Below are positions 30,424 to 42,723 of a stretch of DNA of 64,000 bases, in pieces. The stretch is taken from NCBI RefSeq assembly GCF_901000735.1, contig NC_081550.1, positions 13,020,877-13,084,876 on the forward strand. Direction: 5' to 3'. The notes beneath the pieces were generated by a model that ran no database searches, was not told the origin of the DNA, and worked only from the letters and a program-made list of their open reading frames with translations. The DNA comes from Corylus avellana. Its lineage: Eukaryota > Streptophyta > Magnoliopsida > Fagales > Betulaceae. The position numbers and the translations under genes were made by a program. How positions within the stretch are numbered: the stretch's first letter is position 1; each line of letters starts with the position of its first letter.

Positions 30424-33204
30424 TTAAAGAACTCTCGGCCTCATCCGACTCATAACGCCATTCTTCCTCTGATATACTTACTGACTTTTTAGAGTCATCA
30501 TCAGATGGAGGTTCTTCATCTTTAGAAGGCTCTAAGTTTTCAGGGTGTTCTTCAATGACAGAGGGTTCCCTAGCTTTATATCTGGCAAATGGGTTGTACC
30601 CAAGTATGTAATTCCCTTGCAGTTTGCATTTGTTCTTGCCTGACTATGGCAATTTTCTTGATAGCTTCTTTGGTAGGAGGAATGTCTTCAGGCTTAACAC
30701 TGTCAAGATCAGCATGCTCAGTAGGATTCTTAGACCAGCTTCGGAAGGTTTCAAAACCTAAGATGAAGCCTATGCGCAAACCTGAGTCTCGAGCCCAAGA
30801 ACTGAAAGAAAGCTGCTTATAGAAGCTCCGAGCTTTCTCCTTGTATCTGATCACTTGATCTTTTGCTCGAGAGAATTTCCCCTTTAAGCTCAAATTTTTC
30901 TCTTCAGCAGCCTTAAGCTTCTCCTCTGTTGATTTTTGTTTCTCCTCGGTAGCTAGACACTTCTTCTCATATAGCTTTTGTTTCTCCTCAGCTGCTTCAG
31001 TTATAGTGCATTGAACCGAGGCTTCTTTCTGTGCTTCTTGAAGTTCCTCGGAAACTAGGTTAATCTGAGACTCAGTAGCTCGGCATTGAAGCTCAGCCTC
31101 AGCATGTTTTTCCTTAATTTGGCTAGCTTCATCTTCAAGAGCTGAATAGTCAGTTAGCAGCATCTTAGATTTTGCTTTCTTAGCAGCCAGCTTGGTTTCT
31201 AGTTCTTGGATTCGAGAGTGTGCTTGAGCGGATTGAACTTCTAGCTGAGTTATTTGCTCCCCTGAAAGTAGAAGTTCATTGTTTGTTGAGCTGAAGATTC
31301 TTGCAATTGTTTGATCTCAGCTTCAGCATCTTCAAGTTTCTTTTTCAAAGTCTCGGCTTCTAATGCAAAGCTCTCAGTAGATCGTCTGAAATGGAGGTAG
31401 TAGTTCATGATCTGCATTGATCCCTACAAGAAAAGGAGTTTATTAGGCTAAAATTATCATTATCATCAGTTAAGTGATTGAGAGAAATATTTACCTGAAG
31501 TTGATAATACAGCATATGCTCCATCACTTAGTCAAGAGAGGGGTTCTTACAATGACCAAGTGATTGGCTCGGGTGTACGGTTATCTGAAGGACTAGCTGC
31601 TTGTGAAGTCCCGGCAATGTTTTGTGCATCAGTGCAGCCTGAGCTATTTCTTGGCAGTTGGGCTGATTCTTTGGGATTTGCTGGTTCCCTAGCAGTTGGA
31701 AGGTTAGGTTGCTCGGTTTCCTTAAGCTCACCAGCTGCAACCACAGGCTTAGCAACTGCAGATTCAGCAATCATAGGCTCAGCAACCACAGGTTCAGTAG
31801 CCACAAATTCAGAAGACACAAGCTCGGTGCAAATGACTTTAGGATTTACAGGTCGACTTTCTGCTTCGGTTTGTCCTGGGATTATCAATGCAAGTGGTTC
31901 TATTATTGGCATCTGTGCATCAACATCTCTGAGGATGCAATCTACATCTATAGGGCTTCCCTCCTCAGATTCAGAAACAGTTAGCTGCACAACTTCTGTT
32001 GGGGTAGATGAAAGAGGTATAGCAGAGAGCAGAGTAACCTCAAGCGGCGCAGAAAAAGGAGGTTCGATTCTTGTTGGTGTGATGGATGATGATTAGGAAG
32101 GTTTTTCTGTAAGAAGGACATCTTGGATTGATGCACCTTGTTTGCCCAGAAACCTCCTAATGTCACCCATAATGCTGGAATATGCTCTGACATTTGGAGC
32201 AAGCACTTCCACTTCAGAACTGGCTTTAAGTCCTCCTTCTGAACCAGACTTAGCTTTAACTCTTTCTACCTCGGGACAAACATCAGTTTCAACTCTCAGT
32301 GCCTCTAGTCCCGAGCTTACTTCATGATTCTCTGATTCTAAGTCAATTATAGGCCTTGTTGTTTTTGAGCTATCTTCGGCCTTCTTCATCTTCTTCCTCT
32401 CCAGAAAAGAAATGTCAGGGCTTTCAGGCTCATCAAAGAGTCTCAAAGAAGGTTTGGAAGAAATTGGAGGTTTCACCTATAGAGGAACTCTCGGGAAAGC
32501 ATCTCCGATCTTCCGTTTGCCTTTGTCTTTGGAAAATTTTTCAGAAGGCTCCTCAATCTTACCTTTGCCAGTGATTCTCTTCCTTGGAGACTCAGCAGTT
32601 GATCCTTGTGGAGCTCCAAGAGCTTGTTTCTTTGAAGCTTTGGGAGCAGTTTTCTTGATAGCTTCAGAAGCAGATTTCTTCTTCGGTTGAGCAACTTCAG
32701 TTAGTCTTTTAACCGGGGTGTTTTCCAAGTATAACCTTCTGTTATCATCTGTCATGATGGCATCATAATCCATCTCGTTCTTGTTTTGTTCAGCAAAAGC
32801 CAGAACCCGCTTCACTCGGTCATTCTCTTCTTTGGATAGCATAGGTTCTTGTTGGCCTGAAAAGGACTTGTGTAAAAAAAAAAAAAAAAAAGAAGAAGAA
32901 AGAATAGTGTTCGGTTTATACCTCGATTTGAAGGGACAATGGTCTCCCGAGGAACGCTCAAGTCTCTAATCAGTTCTGAAGGTGAAAATTCCTAGTCGCC
33001 TTGAGCAAAAAAGAATTCATCCTTCCATCCTTTATTGCTGGAAAAAGTTGTCTTGAAGTGGATAAATTTTCCCCTTCGCCGTGTTTGAAAGGTAAAGAGA
33101 TGGTCATTTCTAGGAACCTTTGAAAGTTTGCACACTTTCAGGAGTTCTCTGATAGTAAGGGGATGTTCTTCCCCGAGGATCTTGGGCTAGAGAACCATAC
33201 AGGC
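30424..33204 (-). pseudogene. Tat antisense ORF, C-terminal part
   Basis: Read on the minus strand, this continues the gene whose N-terminus is at 44037-44309. After the Athila insertion site come LKVCKLSKVPRNDHLFTF and KGWKDEFFFAQGD (the conserved W..FF block of plant 'putative transposon' proteins), followed by a TAG where TGG is expected. Basic and acidic low-complexity blocks follow (32842-32477, 32476-32093, 31990-31547 with a VATEP/VAEP repeat). A long coiled coil (31400-30590) precedes an acidic tail ending near 30424. Introns are likely. Its role is unknown; antisense extra ORFs are typical of Tat elements. Confidence 0.75.
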
Positions 33205-34492
33205 TGATAAGCGCAGAATGTTACACATTCAAGCCCCATAATTTACATATGTTAATTCCTTAGCATTGTTATTTGTTTGATTTTGTTTTGTTTTTGTGTT
33301 TCAGGTCTTATTTGAGAAACCATTGAAAATTGGACTTAAAAGGGCAAAAAGCTGAACATTCTGGATCTAGGATCGAGCGCAACTACTCCTGAGCTCGAGT
33401 GCACTGCGCTCGAGCGTCTGCGGTCAGGGATCGAGCGCATGCCTGCGCTCATGCGCATAACAGCTAGGCTCGAGAGTTATGCGCACGAGCGCACAAAACC
33501 TCGGATCGAGCACACTAGGGCGTGTATTGCACGGCAGCAATCCTTTTCCAACGTGGATTTGGTTTTCAGTCTCCCAATTGGACTGGGAGACTGACCCCCG
33601 ATTTTTCGAAGGTTTCTAGGGTTTTTAGGGTTTTCCTAATCCCTATAAATAAGGCTCTAAACATTGTAAACAGACACACCGCTTTCTAGAGTTAAAATTT
33701 CAGTAAATTGTCTGTGGAGCTTAGAAGATCATGAGCGGCTAAACCAATTGTGGGGTATTGATGTAACCCTTTCCAAGCACAATGGTTTGATTGTATTTAA
33801 TTTTTAGCTTTCAATTTATGCATAATGATTGTATAACCCTGAGAATTGCTACAATTGATTCTTGTTCTTCATATTAATTGCAATTGTTCTTTAATTCCAA
33901 TTCAATATTAGTAAAATTCTTATCTTGTCTTAGAAATTATTTTACTATTATTTAACTCAAATCATTCTTATTTTCTGTGATTATAAGAATGATGGTTATA
34001 CAATGGTTCTTAATTGGCATGCAATCAATAGGGTTAGATAGACCATACCTAGGAAAGATGGATCGTACTACGCCCTAGTTTAGTGTAATTTAGGTAGACG
34101 ATCCATGCCAACTGAAGATGGGTTATGCTATTCCATTGATTGTATGAAATTATTTTCATATGTTTTCTTGTTTAAATTGGAATATGTATAGAATGAATTG
34201 CTAGAATTAAATATGGTTAACCATTGATGTGCGGATCGTGGTGAAGTCAATACCCTACTCTCTCTCTCATATATTTACTTCCTTTATTTTCGTTATTTTT
34301 ATGCACTTTTAATTCACACAGACAAATTAGTCTCTTTTGAATTAAGTTAATTTTAATCTTTTAAATTTTGATAATTAAACCCCTACAGTCCTTGAGGTTC
34401 GACACCCTCAATATAGCCCTATCCTATAGGATTCGTTCTATTGCGAATGGTTATTTTTATTATTGATATTTTTGGACACAAAAATATCACAT
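33205..34492 (+). repeat. Athila 5' LTR (family A, 1288 bp)
   Basis: The LTR starts TGATAAGCGCAGAATG and ends near AAAATATCACA. From 33369 to 33525 it carries a cluster of GATCGAGCGCA, GCTCGAGTGCA and GCTCGAGCG words. A TATAAATA box follows at 33644-33651. The 3' LTR matches closely, with a 15-bp or so deletion inside the word cluster. Confidence 0.95.
33644..33651 (+). promoter_or_regulatory. TATA box of the Athila LTR
   Basis: TATAAATA lies about 440 bp into the LTR and about 120 bp after the CGAGCGC word cluster. The same box and order occur in the family B (60953), family C (58764, 62282) and family D (57039-57046, minus) LTRs. Confidence 0.7.
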
Positions 34493-34498
34493 AAATTT

Positions 34499-34518
34499 TT
34501 GGCGCCGTTGCCAAGGAC
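34499..34518 (+). promoter_or_regulatory. Athila primer-binding site
   Basis: TTGGCGCCGTTGCCAAGG follows the LTR after a short spacer, the form usual in Athila-type elements. The family B element has a relative, TGTGCCGTTGTCGAGGAG, at 61781. Confidence 0.75.
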
Positions 34519-34669
34519 TGCTTAACAGTTTCATTATCTAAATTTAAGGATCGATTTTAGCTTAATAATTTTTTTTTCCTGTTTTAAGTTGCTAATTTTA
34601 ATTATGTTGTGTGTTTGGTTTTTATTTTTTTTAGAATGTGCAAACAGGTCCATAAGCTGCCTTCTCTAT

Positions 34670-34835
34670 GACTACGATCGAGCGCAAGTCGCGTGCGATC
34701 GAGCGCACTGATGCATTCCAGCAAGAACCAAGCCAGCAATGCTCGAGCCCTCTTGTCCTGCGCTCACACCCATCTGCGGTAGTACGCTTGAGCGCACCCT
34801 GCCGTGCGTTCGAGGGCACTTGCGACAACCTGCAT
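34670..34835 (+). repeat. CGAGCGC word cluster in the Athila leader
   Basis: About 175 bp after the primer site, the words CGATCGAGCGCAAG, GCGATCGAGCGCACTG, GCTCGAGCCC and ACGCTTGAGCGCACC appear within 160 bp. The surrounding leader is AT-rich and otherwise unremarkable. The words also occur in the LTR and after integrase. Confidence 0.8.
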
Positions 34836-34936
34836 TCAGAACCCTAAGTGCATCTAAGGCCATTTGTGAGCTTTGTTTGTTTTTTGTTTTAGCTTCTTTT
34901 TTTTTTTCCTGTTCTTTTTAAATTTTTGTTTAGTTT

Positions 34937-36850
34937 ATGCTAGGTCGTCGTTCTTTGTCTTTTCCATTAATTTCTTGCGACCTTGAAATTGAACGCACTC
35001 TTAGACAAATTAGATCCTAAAAGAACCCTAATTTGCTAGAAGAGCATTCCACTGAGACTATGGGAGACGGTAACCACGTAGCTTTGCAAGTTCACTATCT
35101 TCCTACCACTTACACTACTCCCACATGTCTCTGGTTGCCAGAAATTATGGCAACCCATTATGAAATTAAGCCCAGCACTATACGAAGTTTACCTTCTTTC
35201 CTAGGGCTTAGCACTGAAAATCCTTATGACTTCCTCAGTGATTTCGAAGCAATTTGTGATACCACTAAAATGAATAGATTCACTGAGGATGCCCTAAGGA
35301 TGCGTCTTTTTCCTTTCTCCCTCAAGGAAAAAGCCAAACATTGGTTCCAGTCCTTAACACCCAACTCTATCACTTCTTGGGCTCAATTGCAACAAGAATT
35401 TCTTAAGAAGTATTTCCCATAGGAATGACCAATGACACTAGGAGAGCTATCACTACCTTCTCCCAATATGAGGGAGAAGATTTCCATGAGACTTGGGATA
35501 GGCTACAGAGCTTGCTTAGATCATGTCCACACCACGCTGTCCCGAAATGGCAGCTAGTGCAGTGTTTTTATGATGGCCTAACCGAGTCCAATAGAAAAAT
35601 GGTGGATGCATCATGTGGGGGAACTTTCATGTTAAAAAGTGAAGATGAAGCATGGGCTATGTTTGAAAATTTGAGTAACAATTCTCTTCAACAGGTCTCC
35701 ACCAGACGAAGGGCACCAGCACCTAAAGCAATCAAGACAGAGAGTTTGTATGAAGCAGGCCATCCCCCAAATATGGCTAACCAAGTAGTTGAGCTATCAC
35801 CAAGAAGCTAGACCAATGGATGATTGCTGGTTTTGCTCCTAATGCTGCTCACACACACACACTACCTGAACCATGTTCATTCTGTTCCAGTCTATGCATC
35901 ATGTAAATAACTGCCCTGTTACTGGAAATTATACTGATATTGCTAATGAGCAGGTTAATGCAGCTTTCTCCAGATTGGGTAATGATCCGTACTCCAATTC
36001 CTACAACCCCGGGTGGAGAAATCATCCAAATTTTTCATGGAAAAATCCAAATTCAGGCAACTTAGCCCCAGGGCCAAACAATCAAGCTCAATCCAATAGG
36101 CAGCCCTATCAACCTATTCCACTTACCGGCCTCTACAGCAGCAATACCAGGCTGCAGATCCTAATTTTAAGGATTGGGTGCTCAAAATGATGAGTGAGCT
36201 GGCGGGCAAGATAAAGCAGACAGTCAAATTTCAGGAGGAAATAGTAAACTCACATTCCCAATCCATTGCCAAGCTAGAAGCTCAAGTCGGACAACTTGCC
36301 AACACCCTCAATAGAAGGGACGCAGGAAAGCTCCCGAGTCAGCCGGTGATAAATCCTAAGGGGCACTACTTGGTAGATGAGGGCACTTCATACCATCAGC
36401 AAGTTCAAGCCATCACCACCTTGAGAAGCGGAAGAATAGTTGACAATCATGTGGAGGAGAAGAAGGATGAGCACACGGAGGTTGCACGGAATCTGCAAAA
36501 GGATAAATGCAAGCAAGTAAGGAATGAGGCTTCGTCTTCGATAACTCCTACTCTGGAGATTCCATATGAGCCACGGGCCCCCTTCCCAGAACGTCTCAAG
36601 ACACCATCCCACTTTGGGAAACAAGGAGAGAAAATACAAGGAATGATGGAGATGTTCAAACAGGTAAAAATCATTCTCCCACTTCTTGATGCCATTGCAC
36701 AAGTGCCTGCCTATGTAAGTTCCTTAAAGACTTGTGTACTCAAGAGCGGAAGACCAGAAATAACATCCCCAAGAAAGCCCTTCTGACTGAGCAAGTGAGT
36801 TCCCTGATTAAGCACAACACTCCTCCGAAGTTCAAGGATCCCAGGGCCCC
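34937..36850 (+). pseudogene. Athila gag (broken)
   Basis: The start ATG at 34937 gives MLGRRSLSFPLISCDLEIER, followed by a stop at 35018. The gag domain continues in frame (35033-35422: NPYDFLSDFEAICDTTKMN, FPFSLKEKAKHWFQSL, QEFLKKYFP) and, after a shift, at 35425 (RRAITTFSQYEGEDFHETW, FMLKSEDEAWAMFENL). A zinc-knuckle-like EPCSFC...HHVNNCPV is split by a frameshift near 35890. A coiled-coil region (36178-36786) follows. It would form the particle shell if intact. Confidence 0.85.
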
Positions 36851-37259
36851 TACAATTTCATGCATCATTGAAAAAAAGGAAATTAATAAGGCACTCTTAG
36901 ATCTGGGAGCTGGTGTGAATTTACTTCCTGATTCAGTATATCAGCAGCTCGGCCTAGGGGAGCTGAAGCCCACCACAGTGATTCTGCAACTAGCTAATCG
37001 TTTGATTAAGAAGCCTAGAGGGATTGTAGAAGATGTGATCATCCAGGTGGATAAATTTTTCTTCCCAGTCGACTTTATAGTGCTTGACACCGAGCCTGTG
37101 CCCAATCCTGAGAAGCTGGTTCCTGTCATCCTTGGGCGCCCTTTCTTAGCCACAACAAATGAGTGTATCAATTGTCGAACTGGAGTCATGGAGATCTCAT
37201 TTGGCAATATGAAGGTTCAGTTGAATATCTTTACTGCATTTCAGCATGCTCCTGATTAG
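36850..37259 (+). pseudogene. Athila protease domain
   Basis: The retropepsin-like domain is open: INKALLDLGAGVNLLPDSVY carries the DLGA active-site form common in Athila (the usual S before V is G here), and VPVILGRPFLATTN is the second landmark. The block overlaps the end of the gag frame in another frame (36732-36786) and closes at 37257. It would process the polyprotein. Confidence 0.85.
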
Positions 37260-37274
37260 AATGAGTGTTTCTTT

Positions 37275-38381
37275 TTGGACAGCATTGAAGAATATGTAGA
37301 AGATTCACTACCTAATCTCCTGACAAAGGATCCAGTGGAAGCCTGCTTGAATTACTTCGACTTTGAAGAATTCAATGCCGACCAGTACATCAAAGAAGTC
37401 CATGATTTGCTAGAAACAGCCGTAAGTGCAGATTTCCATCCATGGAGAGTAGCAAAGGAGCCCCAACCGGTGACATCTAGCACTCCTCATGTTCCTTCTC
37501 TATTGTCTCCACCAAAGCTTGAGTTGAAGCCCCTGCCAGTAAAGCTCAAGTATGCATTTCTTGGATCTAACAACACTCTGCCGGTTATCATTGCTTCCGA
37601 CCTACAAAAGGACCAAGAGGACAGTCTGCTCGCAGTGTTAAAGAAGTATAAAGAGGCCATTGGATGGACCATGGCAGATTTGAAAGGCATCAACCCCTCT
37701 ATCTGTATGCACCGGATCCATTTGGAAGAAGATGCTCGACCCTCCCGTGAGGCACAGTGCCGGTTGAACCCCAACATGAAAGAGGTGGTGACGAAAGAGG
37801 TAGTCAAGTTACTTGATGCAGGCATCATCTACCCTATCTCAGATAGCAAATGGGTGAACCCCACTCAAGTAGTTCCAAAGAAATCCGGCGTCACTGTCGT
37901 GGAGAATTCTGCTGGAGAGTTGGTTCCACAGCTCACAACCACGGGATGGCGTGTCTGCATTGACTACCGGAAGCTCAATTCCTATACCCGGAAGGATCAC
38001 TTCCCGCTCCCATTCATTGATCAAATTTTGGAGCGTCTTGCTGGCCAAAGTTACTATTGCTTCTTAGACTGTTATTCCGGGTATAATCAGGTTGCAGTTG
38101 ATCCCCAAGACCAAGAGAAGACGTTGTTCACATGTCCATTCGGCACCTTTGCTTACCAACGCATGTCCTTCGACTTATGCAATGCACCTGCATCATTCCA
38201 GAGATGTATGATGTCTATCTTCTCCGACATGGTGGAGAAATATTTGGAGGTATTTATGGATGATTTTTCTGTTTTTGGATCTTCTTTTGATAAATGTCTC
38301 CATAATCTTTCACTTGTGTTTCAACGTTGCAAAGAAACTAACTTGATTCTAAGTTGGGAGAAGAGCCACTTCATGGTGTAG
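37275..38381 (+). pseudogene. Athila reverse transcriptase
   Basis: This is a 368-codon block with an N-terminal linker and RT motifs WVNPTQVVPKKSG, GWRVCIDYRKLNSYTRKD, FLDCYSGYNQVAVDPQDQ, FAYQRMSFDLCNAPASFQ and the catalytic FMDD (EVFMDDFSVFG). YRKLN and FMDDFSVFG identify the Athila clade. The usual MPFGLCN reads MSFDLCN. A TAG at 38379 closes the frame. Confidence 0.9.
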
Positions 38382-39070
38382 GAAGGTATAGTTTTGGGCC
38401 ATATAGTGTCCAAAAGAGGTATTGAGGTGGACCGGGCTAAAGTTGAGCTAATTGAAAATCTACCGCCGCCCACTTCAGTAAAGTAGATCCGTTCTTTCCT
38501 AGGGCATTCCGGCTTATATCGCCACTTCATTAAGGACTTCAGTAAAATTTCCAGGCCCTTATGTAACTTGCTTGCTAAGGACGCCCCTTTCAACTTTGAT
38601 GAAGCATGTCACGATGCATTCCAGAAGCTTCGGTCTTTGTTATCTTCTGCCCCCATCCTGCAGCCTCCTGACTGGTCTTTGCCCTTTGAAATCATGTGTG
38701 ATGCGTCTGACTATGCTGTGGGTGCAGTTTTGGGACAACGGGTAGGCAAGCTTCCTCATGTCATTTATAATGCTAGCAAGACTCTAATGGATGCTCAAGT
38801 CAATTACACAACCACCGAGAAAGAATTGCTAGCTGTGGTCTTTGCTCTAGATAAATTTCGCTCATATCTTCTGGGATCAAAGGTTATCATTTTTTCTGAT
38901 CATGCTGCTCTGCGACATTTGCTGGCCAAGAAGGAAACAAAGCCCTGACTGATCCGCTGGATACTCCTTCTACAAGAATTTGATATTGAGATTCAGGACA
39001 AGAAGGGCACTGAGAATGTTGTTGCCGACCATCTGTCACGACTTTTATTGGAGACACCCTAGCCGGTTCC
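38382..39070 (+). pseudogene. Athila RNase H
   Basis: It follows the RT stop: GHIVSKRGIEVDRAKVELI, then after another stop GHSGLYRHFIKDFSKI. Then come FEIMCDASDYAVGAVLGQR, NYTTTEKELLAVVFALDKFR and SDHAALRHLLAKKETKP, where a stop falls at 38946. [13 protein letters not shown] ends the module. Acidic residues of the RNase H fold are visible, but the frame is broken three times. Confidence 0.85.
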
Positions 39071-39329
39071 TGTTCATGACTCGTTCCCAAATGAGCAATT
39101 ATTTGAAATCACTCCGAGAAATCCGCCATGGTATGCCGATATTGTCAATTATCTAGCTACAGGTTGGATTCCTTCTCATTGGTCTAAGCAAGATAAGGAC
39201 CGCTTCTTCAAGCAAGTTCAATTCTATTTTTGGGAAGATCCGGAGTTGTTCAAGTATTGTGTTGATCAGATCATCCGACGCTATGTCCCTGAGAGTGAAT
39301 TTTCAGTATTCTCACATTTTGTCACTCTC

Positions 39330-40427
39330 TAGCTTGTGGAGGGCATTTCAGTGCCAATAAAATAGGAGCCAAGGTTCTACAATGCGGATTCACATGGCCC
39401 ACCTTGTTCAAAGATGCCTATGAATTCTGCCGAGCTTGTGAGAGATGTCAACGCCTAGGATCTATGTCTCGGAGGCACACGATGCCATTGAACCCCATCC
39501 TCATTGTCGAGATTTTTGATGTCTGGGTATCGACTTCATGGGACCCTTCCCCCCATCTTGTGGATATGAGTACATTTTGGTAGGAGTGGATTATGTCTCT
39601 AAGTGGGTAGAAGCCATTGCCACAAAGACCAATGATCACAAGTTGTGGTGAAGTTCCTCCAAGCCAACATTTTCAGCAGATTTGGTACTCCTTGGGCTAT
39701 CATCAGTGATGGAGGTAGACACTTTTGCAACTGGTTCTTCAAAGCCTTGCTTTTCAAGTACTCCGTCACACATAAGGTAGCCACTCCGTACCATCCTCAA
39801 ACAAGTGGCCAAGTGGAAGTTTCTAACCGAGAGATTAAGCATATTCTGGAGAAGATGGTTAGGCCAGACCGAAAGGATTGGTCCTTGCGCCTCAATGATG
39901 CATTATGGGCCTACCGCACAGCTTACAAAACCCCCATTGGAATGTCTCCCTATAAGCTGGTATATGGCAAGGCGTGTCACCTCCCTGTGGAATTAGAACA
40001 CAAGGCTCTGTGGGCAATTAAGCAGTTCAATTTTGACATGCAAGCAGCCGGTCCCCACCGGAAACTTCGGTTGACAGAGTTGGAGGAGCTGCGGCGAGAT
40101 GCCTACGATATTGCTTGCCTTTATAAGGAGCGGATTAAGGCTTTTCATGACAAACATATCTTGCCCAAGACATTTGTACCGGACCAGAAAGTATGGCTCT
40201 TCCATTCCAAACTCCAGCTTTTCCCTAGGAAGCTCCGCTCCAGATGGGACGACCCCTTCATAGTCACCTCGGTGTCGTCCCATGGCTCCATCGAATTTCG
40301 GGACCCCAAGGATGGCACTCTGTTCAAGGTCAGCGGTCAAAGGTTGAAGCCCTGCATCCAGAACTTCAAGCCAGGTACAGACGTGGAATCCGTCGATTTG
40401 ACGGATCCCGTCTACTTTTTTGATTAA
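39330..40427 (+). pseudogene. Athila integrase
   Basis: Zinc-domain residues are seen at about 39420-39460 (FCRACERCQR). The catalytic core reads [14 protein letters not shown] and [18 protein letters not shown] (39690-39850), and the C-terminal half is open to 40427 ([20 protein letters not shown], then [17 protein letters not shown]). A frameshift lies near 39645. The preserved 260-codon C-terminal block is the longest intact part. Confidence 0.85.
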
Positions 40428-42720
40428 GGCACTGGCACCCTGGGCTCAAGCGCACCCATTGTGCGCTCGATCCCAGAACACGGGCCTGCGCTCGAGGCCA
40501 CCCTGAGTGGGATCGAGCGCAGCAGTTCCACACTGCCACACACGTGCACGAGTACGCTCGAGCGTACCTTCCGGAGCACTCGAGCATACTCCTGCCCATC
40601 CGTTCCACCCTCTGCGCAAGTGAGATCGAGCGCACGCTAGTGCCGCTCGAGCGCACTCATTCAGAGGCCTCACGTGTCCTTTTTAGGTCACGACCCCTTT
40701 CTTTTCCCCATTTTCCCCCCAAGCGCCGCATCTCCTAGCACCCCAAACACCCCGCAGCCCCATTTCTCTCCTCCACACCGCCCACCGCCACCACACGCCA
40801 CCTCATAACCGCCACCCACCCTACGGCCACCGACCTACCTCCCGCCGCCACCACCTTCCCTGCCCCATTCTCTTTCTCCCTCTCCAACCATTTTTCTTCC
40901 CCCCATTTCCCATTCTCCCGAACACCCAACCGTAGCCATTTCCCCTTTTTTTTTGTGGATACCCCAGTCCGTGGGTGCTCCATCATACACGGACTGCTCT
41001 ATGTTGGGTTTTTCTTCTTTTTGCAGAGGCTTGGGCAGCCGAGCAACGTGGTTTTCGACCACTTTCCTTTTGAGGTGTCCACCAAGTGTTCGACAAAAAG
41101 CCTCAACGATGACATATCATGCTTCCGGCCCCCACTTCTTCCTCCCGGTCTTCCCCTGCTCGGGATACCACCCCCGAGGCCCCATCCTAGCCGTTACCCC
41201 GTCATGGGAAGCAACGGAAGCTCGTTNNNNNNNNNNNNNNNNNNNNNNNNNNNNNNNNNNNNNNNNNNNNNNNNNNNNNNNNNNNNNNNNNNNNNNNNNN
41301 NNNNNNNNNNNNNNNNNNNNNNNNNNCCGGTAGACAGAGAGGGAGCGGCGGCGACCGTTACTATGAGCATGTCCCGATATGAGTCCCTCCACAAAGAACT
41401 GCAGGAGCTCCAATCTGAGCTTTCTACCCAGAGGGCGGAGGATTAGCGTCTGGCAGATGAGAGATTTAAAGCCCAACAAGAACTGTTGTGCGCCATTTTA
41501 GCACGGTTGCCGCCTGCTTCAGGAGCATCTTCTTCTGTGCCATAGGGACAGATCAGGTACTGTCATCCCTTGCACTGTTTTACTTTCATCCCTTGCACTG
41601 TTTCACTGTTGTTTTCCATACACTGAGGACATTGTGCGTTTTACGTTGGGGGTGTGGGCATACATGTTAGTTCCAAGCATGCAATTAGATTTCCTGTTAT
41701 GATTTGAAATTCATTGATGGGCTTAATATGACAAACACATGATCACTTGATTAAGGAATTAAAATTGTGTTACTTTCATTGGCAGCATGAAATATTACTT
41801 GTTTCAATTTGATTTTCACAAGCACACTAGCATGTAGTCTGTGGGGCATAAAATCTAGAGTCAATAATGTCTGGTTTCAATATTTGGAATGTAGTTGGGT
41901 AACTTATTGGAAAAATGACCTTGGCATAAATTCTCTAAAATTTTTTTTTAAAAAAAAAAAATGATGATCATTTTGAGCTTTCCACCAAGTAACCGGACCT
42001 CTTGCCTCATTAAGCAGTGAGTGTTCGCGTCAAAAAGTGAGAAGTTTGGTTTGATTGCTAAAAAAAAAAAAAAACTAGCTTAGCTTCGTAGCCTTTTTGA
42101 CCCGAGTTAGTAAGTCTTTACACCTAATACCCTAAAACCGTATGGTTTGGAAGTCATTGGCCTAATGCTCGATACATGGGTCAATCAAAAAGCTTAAGGG
42201 AGTTAAGTTCTATAAAAAATAAAAAAATATATATAAAAAAAAGAGTTAAAAGAGAATGTTTGCCTTGGTTGTTTTATCCGATGGGGAGTCTAATGAATTT
42301 TGAGTATTGATCCATGCATGATTGAGACTAGTTTTGAAATCCCATGACTATGTGTTGAGTTCACATACACTAGTTGAATCTTGCAATATCTCATAATTGC
42401 CATGATTTGAGCTAATTTGTAATTTCCTGAAATTGTGAATATGGCGTTTGTTCTATTAAGCCTGTTAAGGAATGAGAACCATGATGGTCATAATGTTGCA
42501 TTCTTGGGGATAACATGGTTGAAAAATGTTTATGGGTATCATTCCTGGAAAATCCTCACGAGACTTCACTCGTCCTCTAGGGAACTCCTAGGGGTTTAAA
42601 AGGCTTGTTGTATACGCTAAATGCAACCGTACATCCCACGAAAGATGGATTTATCTTTTTAGTTTTCACTTTATTTTTCTGTTTTGTATTGTTAAGGGAC
42701 TAGCAATATGTAAGTTGGGG
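40428..42720 (+). other. Athila 3' non-coding region
   Basis: Directly after integrase (40442-40665) is another dense cluster of GCTCGAGCGCA and GATCGAGCGCA words. A C-rich stretch (40735-40930) follows, then a short region with FFFLQRLGQPS- and PPRPHPSR-like frames, a gap, and a small coiled-coil frame (SMSRYESLHKELQELQSEL, 41366-41446). No envelope-like ORF with membrane segments is visible. 41500-42720 is AT-rich and ends in the purine-rich AAGTTGGGGGTG just before the 3' LTR. Confidence 0.7.
41227..41326. other. Assembly gap (100 N)
   Basis: This N run lies inside the Athila 3' region. Frames crossing it are not real. Confidence 1.
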
Positions 42721-42723
42721 GTG

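Noticed and set aside
30589..32969. Plus-strand frames of 60-178 aa opposite the Tat antisense ORF
   Set aside because: They mirror the coding strand of the coiled-coil and Glu/Ala/Val-rich ORF and have no domain.
40955..41446. 163-aa protein across the N run
   Set aside because: The frame is open only because the N bases translate as X; the two sides need not be in one frame.
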